From CAZMRQ01 sp964568795 (GTDB taxonomy: Bacteria; Pseudomonadota; Gammaproteobacteria; Comchoanobacterales; Comchoanobacteraceae), in NCBI GenBank assembly GCA_964568795.1, contig CAZMRQ010000014.1, forward strand, positions 1 to 29,176: a DNA stretch of 29,176 nucleotides. Direction: 5' to 3'. Below are positions 7,292 through 14,560 of the stretch, in pieces. The notes beneath the pieces are model-generated. The model did not search any database. It saw only the letters and a list, made by a program, of their open reading frames with translations, and had not been told where the DNA came from. Both the position numbers and the translations under genes were made by a program. The first letter of the stretch is position 1. Every line of letters starts with the position of its first letter.

Positions 7292-8146
7292 ATGCGTGAA
7301 ATATTAAATACACAAGTATTGTTAGTCGGATGTGGTCGTATGGGAAGGATTCATGCAAAATATCTTAGAAAGTTTGGAATAAATTTTTTCATATATGACC
7401 CATTTGACACCAATAATGCAGCAGCTGAATTATTGAGTGAAAAGCATATTGGTAATATCAATTTATCAAAATATACACATGCGATTATTGCATCACCTGA
7501 TTACGTTCATATCGAAAACTATTTGCAACTAAGAGATAGTGGTTTTAATGGTGAAATTTTAATAGAAAAACCGGCTTTTATTGATAAAGATAATCTGAAA
7601 ATCCTGCATGATGATAATAAAATTTGTGTAGGATTGGTTGAAAGATATAATCCAACCATAGAAAGCCTTAAGGCTAAAGTTAAGTTAGATGAAATAATTT
7701 CTTTAGATTTTATTAGATGCTCCCATATTCATGGGTCCAATCAGGCAATTAGTGCATTTAGAGATGTTGGAATTCATGATTTAGACATATATGATTTCTT
7801 AGTGGGAATATTAAGCACCGATACATTTGACTTATTTAAAAATTCTAATACTTTCAATGGGACACTTATTAGAAAAGATGGCATATTTGCTAGATTTCTA
7901 TGGAGTAATGAGACATTTTTAAAAGAAAGAAAAATTATAGTAAGGCAAACTAATGCAACGTATATTGCTGATTTGATGGAACAGTCATTGCAGGTAGTAA
8001 AATCAGATGCTGCAGGTAGAAAAATTATAGAACAAGTTTATGTAGAAAAATCTTCGTCTATAGAGAGGCAGTTAATTTCATTTCTTAAAAATGAAAATAA
8101 AAATGCTGGAATTGCTGCACATGCTTTGGTACTAGATAATATTTGA
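7292..8146 (+). CDS. Gfo/Idh/MocA family sugar dehydrogenase (WbpB-like candidate)
   Basis: A 284-residue NAD(P)-dependent oxidoreductase. The N-terminal Rossmann fold has VLLVGCGRMGRIHAKYL (9-25), ASPDYVH (67-73) and the family signature EKPAF (92-96). The substrate-binding domain has DVGIHDLDIYDFL (158-170), where the GIHDLD histidine (His162) is the usual catalytic residue. Members in polysaccharide clusters (WbpB, WlbA) oxidise C3 of UDP-GlcNAc-uronate before amination. Here the WbpD- and WbpE-like genes lie upstream and a UDP-sugar 6-dehydrogenase immediately downstream, which makes that role attractive. The protein is shorter than WbpB (about 315-350), with a compact C-terminal domain. 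The specific substrate is inferred. Confidence 0.8.
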   Translation: MREILNTQVLLVGCGRMGRIHAKYLRKFGINFFIYDPFDTNNAAAELLSEKHIGNINLSKYTHAIIASPDYVHIENYLQLRDSGFNGEILIEKPAFIDKDNLKILHDDNKICVGLVERYNPTIESLKAKVKLDEIISLDFIRCSHIHGSNQAISAFRDVGIHDLDIYDFLVGILSTDTFDLFKNSNTFNGTLIRKDGIFARFLWSNETFLKERKIIVRQTNATYIADLMEQSLQVVKSDAAGRKIIEQVYVEKSSSIERQLISFLKNENKNAGIAAHALVLDNI

Positions 8147-8156
8147 GGCATATGAA

Positions 8157-9017
8157 ATGAGAAATATTGGTGTCATAGGTCAAGGATTTGTAGGTTCAGC
8201 TATAAGGGCTGGGCTAAATTCATATTATGATATATTAACTTATGATATTGACACAACAAAGTCCAATTGTGAAAACCTAGAAGATGTTATCACAAATTGT
8301 GATATAATATTTCAATGCCTACCAACTCCTATGAAAAAATCAGGTGAATGTGATATTTCAATAGTCGAGTCTTCATTGAATAAGATCAATGACCTGTGCG
8401 CAGTATCAGATAAAAATAGCGTACAGAAAAAAATTATTGTGATCAAATCAACCGTACCTCCAGGAACAACAAAGCGATTGGACTCTAAGTTTTCAAATAT
8501 TGATATTTGTTTTAGTCCTGAATTTTTAACAGAGGCGAATTCATTTGATGACTTTAAAAATCAGAATAGGATTATTATTGGAGGACCTCGTCCGGCAACA
8601 TCTATTGTAAAGCAGGCGTTTAGAAAGGCATTTCCAACTATTCCTATTGTTAAGACAGGTTCAGACACAGCTGAGATGGTAAAGTATTTTATTAACTGTT
8701 TTCTGGCTGCAAAGGTCACATTCGCAAATGAGATGTATGATATATGTCAATCTGTTGAAATAGACATGGATAAGGTTACGGAGTATGCGCTGTATGATGC
8801 CAGGATTGGAAAGAGTCACTTAACAGTCCCGGGTCCGGATGGAGACAGGGGTTTTGGAGGCCATTGTTTTCCTAAGGACTTAAGTGCTATGATTTATTTT
8901 GGAAAGAATTTCGGTGTTGAGACAGATTTGTTAGACGCTGTGAAGTTAAAAAATGACAAAGTAAGAGTCAATAGGGACTGGGAGGCGATGAAAGGCCGAG
9001 CAGTTTCGGAGGACTAG
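8157..9017 (+). CDS. UDP-glucose/UDP-HexNAc 6-dehydrogenase, lacking the C-terminal domain
   Basis: A 286-residue member of the UDP-glucose/GDP-mannose dehydrogenase family. NAD-binding GVIGQGFVGSAI (5-16) is followed by KSTVPPGTTKRL (97-108), SPEFLTEANSF (120-130), the central helix region EMVKYFINCFLAAK with Lys176 and Asn180, and the nucleophile Cys237 in GFGGHCFPKDL. The enzyme oxidises C6 of a UDP-hexose to a uronate. Bacterial versions run about 390-450 residues; here the C-terminal UDP-binding domain is missing and the protein ends about 45 residues past the catalytic cysteine. A GAGG sits eight bases before ATG 8157; the ATG six bases earlier reads into a stop. GC content rises along the gene. 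Confidence 0.85.
   Translation: MRNIGVIGQGFVGSAIRAGLNSYYDILTYDIDTTKSNCENLEDVITNCDIIFQCLPTPMKKSGECDISIVESSLNKINDLCAVSDKNSVQKKIIVIKSTVPPGTTKRLDSKFSNIDICFSPEFLTEANSFDDFKNQNRIIIGGPRPATSIVKQAFRKAFPTIPIVKTGSDTAEMVKYFINCFLAAKVTFANEMYDICQSVEIDMDKVTEYALYDARIGKSHLTVPGPDGDRGFGGHCFPKDLSAMIYFGKNFGVETDLLDAVKLKNDKVRVNRDWEAMKGRAVSED
9008..9012 (+). promoter_or_regulatory. Shine-Dalgarno GGAGG deciding a GTG start
   Basis: GGAGG lies inside the last codons of the dehydrogenase gene, nine bases before GTG 9022. It supports the GTG, which gives the expected Rossmann N-terminus. Confidence 0.6.
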
Positions 9018-9021
9018 GTTT

Positions 9022-9933
9022 GTGTCAAGGCACATTGTAGTGGGAGGCTGCGGATTTATTGGAAGTCACATAGTAGATACCCTTCATAAGCTAGGTGACG
9101 AGATAGTCGTAATTGACGATTTGTCAGCAACGGAAAATGAAGAATTCTACTTCCACAGTGATGTCTCAAGGGTCTCATATCACAGGCTTGATATATCTAA
9201 GGATGACTGTTCACATCTGTTTTCAGGGGTCAGCACTGTCTTTCACCTAGCTGCCCGATCTAGAATACAGCCTACAATTTCAAATCCGAGTGAATGTTTT
9301 GAAGTAAATGTAGTGGGTACGCAGAGGGTTCTGGAGTGGTCCAGAATGAACTCTGTTAGGAGGATAATATATTCAGGTACATCTTCGCTTTACGGTCACC
9401 AGAATTCAATCCCGTTCCTTCCTAATATGCCTGCTGATTGCCTCAATCCGTACTCTATGTCAAAGTGGATGGGTGAGCAGGTGTGCAAATTGTATTCACA
9501 GTTGTATGGTGTCCAGAGTATTGTTCTTAGGTATTTTAATGTCTATGGACCCAGGGAACCAATTAAGGGGAAATATGCTCCCGTTGTTGGTCTTTTTAAG
9601 AGGCAGGCGTCAAATGGTGCACCAATGACAATTGTGGGCGACGGCACTCAGCGAAGGGACTTTACATATATCAGTGATGTTGTGGATGCAAATATTTGTG
9701 CAATGAATATGCAGGGTATTAATAGCACCCGCGGACTCTTTAAAATTTATAATGTTGGAACCGGTATTAATTACTCTATTAATGAAGTGGCCAATATGAT
9801 TGGTAATAATATAGAGTATATTGATAGTCGTCCTGCGGAGGTTCATGAGACCTTAGCCGATATCAATGATACAGTTAATGAACTTGGTTGGAAACCAGTT
9901 AAAAAATTAGAAGACATGATTGGTACATACTAG
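9022..9933 (+). CDS. NAD-dependent nucleotide-sugar epimerase/dehydratase (first copy)
   Basis: Extended short-chain dehydrogenase of 303 residues. The N-terminal HIVVGGCGFIGSHIVDTL contains the GxxGxxG NAD motif, STVFHLAARS is the next family strand, and catalytic residues sit in SGTSSLYG (Ser) and YSMSK (Tyr-x3-Lys). LRYFNVYGPRE and DGTQRRDFTYISDVVDA are the usual substrate-domain motifs. It could be a 4-epimerase, a uronate decarboxylase or a related enzyme; sequence alone does not settle it. It begins five bases after the dehydrogenase stop, so it may use its UDP-uronate product. The C-terminus ends a little early, lacking the usual last helix of about 10-15 residues. GC content is higher than in the genes to the left. 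Confidence 0.85.
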   Translation: MSRHIVVGGCGFIGSHIVDTLHKLGDEIVVIDDLSATENEEFYFHSDVSRVSYHRLDISKDDCSHLFSGVSTVFHLAARSRIQPTISNPSECFEVNVVGTQRVLEWSRMNSVRRIIYSGTSSLYGHQNSIPFLPNMPADCLNPYSMSKWMGEQVCKLYSQLYGVQSIVLRYFNVYGPREPIKGKYAPVVGLFKRQASNGAPMTIVGDGTQRRDFTYISDVVDANICAMNMQGINSTRGLFKIYNVGTGINYSINEVANMIGNNIEYIDSRPAEVHETLADINDTVNELGWKPVKKLEDMIGTY

Positions 9934-9942
9934 GGGTAACTT

Positions 9943-10890
9943 ATGAAGAATATTTTAGTGACAGGTGGATTAGGTTTTATTGGATCAAACTTAGCTGTTG
10001 AATTATTGCTTTGTGGATATAATGTCACTGTAGTAGATAATATGACATCAGCAAGAAGCGACGCTGATGATTTTATAAAAAATAACAAGAGCATGAACGT
10101 TATTAGGGATTGCTTTGCCAGTAACACGGTTATTAATGATATCAGAAATGGCGAATATGACTGTGTTTTTCATGTAGCCGCTATTCCTCGTGTCAGTTAT
10201 TCAGTAGAGCACCCGTTTGAGACGACGGACAACAATGTCAACAGGACAGTGAGGCTGATAGAGGCGTGTGTAGGCAATGTAAGTAGGTTTATTTTTTCGT
10301 CTTCTTCATCGGTATATGGGGGTGCTGATGTTTTACCTACACCAGTCTCCCATGCTAAGGACCCAAAATCACCATATGCATGGCAGAAGAGTTGCATTGA
10401 GGATTTTATATCCATCACATGCGAACTACATCCAGATTTCGATGCAGTTTGCCTAAGGTATTTTAATGTATTCGGTCCTGGCCAGTTTGGAGATTCTGCA
10501 TACGCGACGGCGGTGTCTGCATGGTGTCACGCCATCAAAGAGGGACTTCCACTTCGTAGTGATGGAACGGGGGAACAGTCTAGGGATATGTGTTACGTTG
10601 ATAATGTGGTGGACGCTAATATCAAATCAATGCTTAGCGATGAGAAATTTACAGGAAATCGCATGAATATTGCCTGCGGAGACCGCGTGTCTAATAATCA
10701 GATTCTAGAATTTTTAATGAATAGGTTTGATAATATTACTGTAAATCACGCTCCATTTCGTGCCGGTGATGTTCTTCACACCCAGGCTGATATCTCTGAG
10801 ACCGAGCGACTAATTGGATACAGGCCATTGGTTAGGTTTTGGGAAGGCCTAGAGATTACGCTAGATTGGTGGGGATTAAATAATGACTGA
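9943..10890 (+). CDS. NAD-dependent nucleotide-sugar epimerase/dehydratase (second copy, WbpP-like)
   Basis: A 315-residue extended short-chain dehydrogenase. MKNILVTGGLGFIGSNLAVEL carries the NAD motif, and FHVAAIPRVSYSVEHP, FSSSSSVYGG, YAWQK (Tyr-x3-Lys) and CLRYFNVFGPGQ follow in order. The AAIPRVSYSVEHP segment resembles the UDP-GlcNAc/UDP-GlcNAcA C4-epimerases (WbpP and relatives). It is a divergent neighbour of the first epimerase rather than a recent duplicate, because motifs agree but intervening text differs. AGGGG sits six bases before ATG 9943. Its last eight bases overlap the start of the cupin gene. Substrate is inferred. Confidence 0.86.
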   Translation: MKNILVTGGLGFIGSNLAVELLLCGYNVTVVDNMTSARSDADDFIKNNKSMNVIRDCFASNTVINDIRNGEYDCVFHVAAIPRVSYSVEHPFETTDNNVNRTVRLIEACVGNVSRFIFSSSSSVYGGADVLPTPVSHAKDPKSPYAWQKSCIEDFISITCELHPDFDAVCLRYFNVFGPGQFGDSAYATAVSAWCHAIKEGLPLRSDGTGEQSRDMCYVDNVVDANIKSMLSDEKFTGNRMNIACGDRVSNNQILEFLMNRFDNITVNHAPFRAGDVLHTQADISETERLIGYRPLVRFWEGLEITLDWWGLNND

Positions 10891-11221
10891 GTCGCGTCCG
10901 TGGGGAAATTTTACGGTGATCTTGGATAGTGCCGAGTGCAAAGTAAAGAGGCTTCAAATTAATCCTGATCATGGTATAAGTTACCAGTACCATTATAAGC
11001 GACGCGAGGAGTGGACAATAGTTTCTGGCGTTGGAACTGTGCGTTTGGATGACTGTGACATAAATGTTGCAGCTGGTGATCATATTACCATAATGCCACT
11101 TCAAAAGCACACTGTTAGTTGCAGTGGAAGTGATCCCTTAGTTATAATAGAGGTACAGACTGGAACCTATTTTGGTGAGGATGATATAGTTAGGTTAAGC
11201 GACCGCTACGGCCGGTCCTAG
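10883..11221 (+). CDS. Stand-alone mannose-6-phosphate isomerase type II cupin domain
   Basis: A 112-residue single-domain cupin. SRPWGNFTVI at the N-terminus, YQYHYKRREEWTIVSGVGTV (metal-binding histidines and Glu), KHTVS and IIEVQTGTYFGEDDIVRLSDRYGR at the end are characteristic of the C-terminal isomerase domain of bifunctional mannose-1-phosphate guanylyltransferase/phosphomannose isomerases (ManC/AlgA type). The guanylyltransferase domain is absent, leaving only the isomerase part, which interconverts fructose-6-phosphate and mannose-6-phosphate. Similar stand-alone cupins occur in surface-sugar gene sets. It overlaps the upstream epimerase by eight bases, so translation is coupled. It would feed GDP-mannose-derived sugars, or act on another hexose phosphate. 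Confidence 0.85.
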   Translation: MTESRPWGNFTVILDSAECKVKRLQINPDHGISYQYHYKRREEWTIVSGVGTVRLDDCDINVAAGDHITIMPLQKHTVSCSGSDPLVIIEVQTGTYFGEDDIVRLSDRYGRS

Positions 11222-11260
11222 TTTTAAAACATCCTGCTCTTCTTTGATACATTTTATTGT

Positions 11261-12100
11261 ATGACTGAAGAAATAATTAATTTTCCAACAAAGAAGCGTC
11301 ACGTTTCATTTTCTGAGATAAAGTGCTGGAAAGAGTGCTCGTATCGACACAAGTTAATTCATATTGATAAGATCGATGTTTTTAAGCCCTCACCGTACCT
11401 TGATTTTGGGACTGCGGTTCATGAAGGATGTGAGTCACTTTTAGAGACAAAAACAGTTGATCGCTTAAAAATATTAAAGGACGTTACAGATGCATGGGAC
11501 AAGCACGGCTTTGGTGAGCCTGAGTGGTATGAGCAGATGCCTGGATGGTATAAGCATGTTCCAGTTGAGGAGTGGTGTCAGTGGGCTGAAAATATGTGGA
11601 ATGATGTTCCTCCATTCTTAGATGATACATTTCCTGGATGGGAGACTGTAGCCGCAGAGGAGGCACTGTATGAAGACATCGATGGCTGTGACATAAAATT
11701 TAAGGGATTTATCGATGCAATTATTAAGGTTCCTAAAACTCGTGGTGAAGGCCACCTTTACTGGATATTAGACTGGAAGACAGCACAGGCATATGGATGG
11801 CGAAGGGATAAGAAGCAGGATATTTTAATGGCGGCGCAGCTTATACTGTATAAGCACTTTTGGGCCAAGAAGCATAATATACCCCTTAAGGATATCAGGT
11901 GTGGGTTCGTCTTGCTTAAGAGAGGTGGCAAGCCTGGAAAGGTCTGTGAGCTGGTAAAGGTCTCTGTGGGTCCTAAGTCTTTGGAGCGTGCCATAAAGAT
12001 AATGACAGGTATGATAAAGACAGTTAGGTCTGGAATGTCTATAAAGAATCGAATGTCATGCACATATTGTGACTTTTATCAGACTGAACATTGCACGTAG
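11261..12100 (+). CDS. PD-(D/E)XK nuclease, RecB/Cas4-like, with putative Fe-S cluster
   Basis: A 279-residue nuclease-like protein. Visible in order: VSFSEIKCWKECSYRHKL (15-32), FGTAVHEG with His54 (49-56), FKGFIDAII with Asp152, ILDWKTAQ with Asp171 and Lys173, and AAQL with Gln193, which is the RecB-family arrangement of metal and catalytic residues. Cys26 near the start and Cys267, Cys270 and Cys278 near the end (CTYC, then EHC) fit the split four-cysteine Fe-S pattern of Cas4/AddB-type nucleases. No cas1, cas2 or repeats are nearby, so a role in phage DNA recombination or processing is more likely than CRISPR adaptation. It is preceded by a 39-base gap and is not obviously coupled to the sugar genes. 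Confidence 0.85.
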   Translation: MTEEIINFPTKKRHVSFSEIKCWKECSYRHKLIHIDKIDVFKPSPYLDFGTAVHEGCESLLETKTVDRLKILKDVTDAWDKHGFGEPEWYEQMPGWYKHVPVEEWCQWAENMWNDVPPFLDDTFPGWETVAAEEALYEDIDGCDIKFKGFIDAIIKVPKTRGEGHLYWILDWKTAQAYGWRRDKKQDILMAAQLILYKHFWAKKHNIPLKDIRCGFVLLKRGGKPGKVCELVKVSVGPKSLERAIKIMTGMIKTVRSGMSIKNRMSCTYCDFYQTEHCT

Positions 12101-12134
12101 CAGTTTTTTTTGTTAGAATTAATTTGCTTTAGGT

Positions 12135-12138
12135 AGGA
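12135..12138 (+). promoter_or_regulatory. Shine-Dalgarno AGGA deciding a TTG start
   Basis: AGGA lies eight bases before TTG 12147. The TTG keeps the Lys-rich beta-strand KKKKILMLCD needed for a GT-B N-terminus; the next in-frame ATG would cut it off. Confidence 0.5.
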
Positions 12139-12146
12139 ATTGGCAA

Positions 12147-13406
12147 TTGAAAAAGAAGAAAATTTTAATGTTGTGCGATCATCCACTCTCAACATCGGGA
12201 GTGGGCTGTCAGGCAAGATTTTTAATAAATGGACTAATAGCAACTGGTGAATACACATTTAGGGTTCTAGGCGGTGCCATTAAGCACGATAACTACGACC
12301 TAGTAAAGGTGAATGATGACCTGTTAATTAAGCCAGTTGATGGATTTGGCAATCCTGAGATGTTACGACATCTACTGGCTACAGAGCGGCCTGATGTTCT
12401 GCTTTTATTCACCGATCCTAGATTCTTTATTTGGGTGTGGGAAATGGAGGATGAGATACACCAGATCTGCCCAATAGCATACTGGCATGTCTGGGATAAC
12501 GATCCATATCCTTACTTTAATAGTGTGCTATACGAGTCTACCGACCTGATTAATTGTCACTCATATAAGACATATGAGATGGTTCATGAGAATTTTCCTA
12601 ATAGGACTAATTTCATTCCACACGCATTGCCCGAGGAATTATATTTCCCCCTTTCAGACAGTGAAATAAAAAATTATAGGATGCAATTACTTGGAAGTCA
12701 AAGAGTAGATCACTTTATTGGCTTTTGGATTAATAGGAATGCAAGAAGGAAAATGCCGTCCGACGTATTGCATGCGTGGTCAATGTTTTTAGACCAACTA
12801 CAGGAAAAGCACGGGCATAAAAATGCAACGCTGGTTATGCACACTGACCCTGTAGATCAGGAGGGTCCGAATCTATTTAAGGTGGTAGAGAATTTTAACA
12901 TACAGGAAAATGTATTCTTTTCCACTGAGAGGATTGAATTTGAAAAGATAAATGTCATGCACAATATTGCTGACTTTTGTGTCAATATAGCCTGCAATGA
13001 GGGCTTTGGGCTGGCCACACTCGAGTCCATGCAGGTTGGCAATCCAATTATTGCGCTCAAGACAGGAGGTCTGACACGACAGGTTGTTGATCATCGTGAT
13101 GGTAGCCATAACGGAATTGCGTTGGATCCAGATGTGAGAAATCTTGTAGGGAGCCAGATGGTTCCGTTTATATACGAGGATCATGTCAATAACAATAAGG
13201 TTGCCGACGCGTTTCTTCACCTATATGAGCTCGGTGCAGATGGTAGAAAAGAGCTTGGCCAGAAGGCTAGGTCTTATGTTATGAGCGAATTTGCGATGGC
13301 CGATACGGTAAGAATGTGGAATGAGACACTGTCAAAGACAGTTGATACGTGGAACAATAACAGGAAAGAAATTTACGAGTCGTGGACCGTGGAGGAGATA
13401 GTATGA
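12147..13406 (+). CDS. Glycosyltransferase family 4-like protein (first of pair)
   Basis: A 419-residue GT-B enzyme. It starts with KKKKILMLCDHPLSTSGVG, a typical N-domain strand and glycine loop. An N-domain with RPDVLLLFTDPRFF and PIAYWHVWDNDPYP follows, then a linker with FIPHALP. The C-domain starts with HFIGFWINRNARRKMP and carries the donor-phosphate motif EGFGLATLESMQVGNPII with the E-x7-E spacing. It is a predicted retaining sugar transferase acting in the cytoplasm. It overlaps the next glycosyltransferase by four bases (ATGA), a strong sign that the pair works together. Composition matches the virion genes more than the AT-rich sugar cassette. Donor and acceptor are unknown; protein or virion glycosylation is possible. 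Confidence 0.85.
   Translation: MKKKKILMLCDHPLSTSGVGCQARFLINGLIATGEYTFRVLGGAIKHDNYDLVKVNDDLLIKPVDGFGNPEMLRHLLATERPDVLLLFTDPRFFIWVWEMEDEIHQICPIAYWHVWDNDPYPYFNSVLYESTDLINCHSYKTYEMVHENFPNRTNFIPHALPEELYFPLSDSEIKNYRMQLLGSQRVDHFIGFWINRNARRKMPSDVLHAWSMFLDQLQEKHGHKNATLVMHTDPVDQEGPNLFKVVENFNIQENVFFSTERIEFEKINVMHNIADFCVNIACNEGFGLATLESMQVGNPIIALKTGGLTRQVVDHRDGSHNGIALDPDVRNLVGSQMVPFIYEDHVNNNKVADAFLHLYELGADGRKELGQKARSYVMSEFAMADTVRMWNETLSKTVDTWNNNRKEIYESWTVEEIV
13391..13395 (+). promoter_or_regulatory. Shine-Dalgarno GGAGG deciding start 13403
   Basis: GGAGG lies seven bases before ATG 13403, which overlaps the upstream TGA as ATGA. A GTG at 13382 in the same frame lies upstream of this site and is unlikely to be used. 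Confidence 0.6.
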
Positions 13407-14560
13407 AAAGAGTGCTATTACGGGCGCCAGTGCTGACGCAGTCAGGTTACGGTGTTCACTCACGCCAGGTTGCTCGTTGGTTAATGTCACTGCCAAATGT
13501 AGACCTGACAATTCAGGCTCTTCCATGGGGAATTACACCGTGGCTACTAGATAATGAGGACCCACTTGTTGGAAAGATGATGCAGCATTGTAAGGAGCCT
13601 CAAGGTCCATTTGACATGTCATTTCAGGTTCAATTGCCAAATGAGTGGGATCCAAATATAGCTGCGTATAACGTTGGAATAACAGCAGGCGTTGAGACTG
13701 ATAGGTGCAATCCGACATGGATCCAGTGTTGTAATAATATGGATCGTGTCATTGTGCCGTCTGAACATACAAAGGCGTCATTTGAGCGACACTGTTTAAT
13801 GCCAATGATAACGGTGATCCCTGAGGCATTTCCTGATGCTATTCTTGAGTGTGAGTCAGGCCTTGAACTACCCCAGGTAAACTCTAGATTTAATTTCTTG
13901 CTATTCGGTCAGATAACAGGCAGCAATCCTGAGAATGATAGGAAGAATATATTTCACACTATTAGAATGATGTGTGATGCTTTTTCTAATAATCCTGAGG
14001 TTGGGCTGATTATTAAGACTAACTCTGGTAAATCAACTAAGATTGACAGGCAGCTCACGCGAACAATGTTACGTCAGGTTACGTCACAGGTTAAGAAGGG
14101 ATCAGGTCCAAAGATATATTTTATTCATGGTCACTTAAATGAATGTGATGTTGCTGCATTATATAGAAGTAAAAAAGTCAACGCTTTGGTGACATTAACA
14201 CGTGGAGAAGGTTTTGGTCTTCCAATCTTAGAGGCGGCTGCGTCTAATTTGCCTGTTATTGCCACCAACTGGTCAGCGTATCTTGACTTTATGAACCTAG
14301 GGAGATTTGTGTCTGTGGACTATGACTTGATTCCCATTCATCCCACTAGACAGGACCAGAACATATTTATGCCAGGCTCAATGTGGGCAAATGCCAGAGA
14401 AGACGATTTTAAGAGAAAGATAGTAAAGTTCTATAACAAGAACGTGATACCAAGAGAGTGGGCTATCGAGCTTGGAAAGACAATAAGGTCTAATTATTCA
14501 TTTGATGCAATAGCCACAAGATACAGTCATGAATTCGCAAAAGTCTTAGATATTAGTTAG
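13403..14560 (+). CDS. Glycosyltransferase family 4-like protein (second of pair)
   Basis: About 385 residues, GT-B fold. KRVLLRAPVLTQSGYGVHSRQ gives the N-terminal strand and glycine loop. MDRVIVPSEHTKASF and ITVIPEAFPDA lead into the C-domain (FNFLLFGQITG), and GEGFGLPILEAAASNLPVIAT is the E-x7-E donor motif. FIHGHLNECDVAALYRS is the strand before it. The ITAGVETDRCNPTW segment is reminiscent of glycosyltransferases found in large phages. It is coupled to the previous gene by ATGA and to the next by immediate stop-start adjacency, so it belongs to the same unit as the sigma factor and baseplate genes. Acceptor unknown. Confidence 0.85.
   Translation: MKRVLLRAPVLTQSGYGVHSRQVARWLMSLPNVDLTIQALPWGITPWLLDNEDPLVGKMMQHCKEPQGPFDMSFQVQLPNEWDPNIAAYNVGITAGVETDRCNPTWIQCCNNMDRVIVPSEHTKASFERHCLMPMITVIPEAFPDAILECESGLELPQVNSRFNFLLFGQITGSNPENDRKNIFHTIRMMCDAFSNNPEVGLIIKTNSGKSTKIDRQLTRTMLRQVTSQVKKGSGPKIYFIHGHLNECDVAALYRSKKVNALVTLTRGEGFGLPILEAAASNLPVIATNWSAYLDFMNLGRFVSVDYDLIPIHPTRQDQNIFMPGSMWANAREDDFKRKIVKFYNKNVIPREWAIELGKTIRSNYSFDAIATRYSHEFAKVLDIS

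Noticed and set aside
11222..11260. Possible promoter upstream of the nuclease gene (TTTAAA and GATACA-like hexamers)
   Set aside because: Matches are poor and the AT-rich background makes them expected by chance.
11261..12100. CRISPR-Cas system around the Cas4-like nuclease
   Set aside because: No cas1 or cas2, effector gene or repeat-spacer array anywhere in the window.
12101..12120. T-run after the nuclease stop as a terminator
   Set aside because: There is a run of eight T bases, but no GC-rich stem precedes it.
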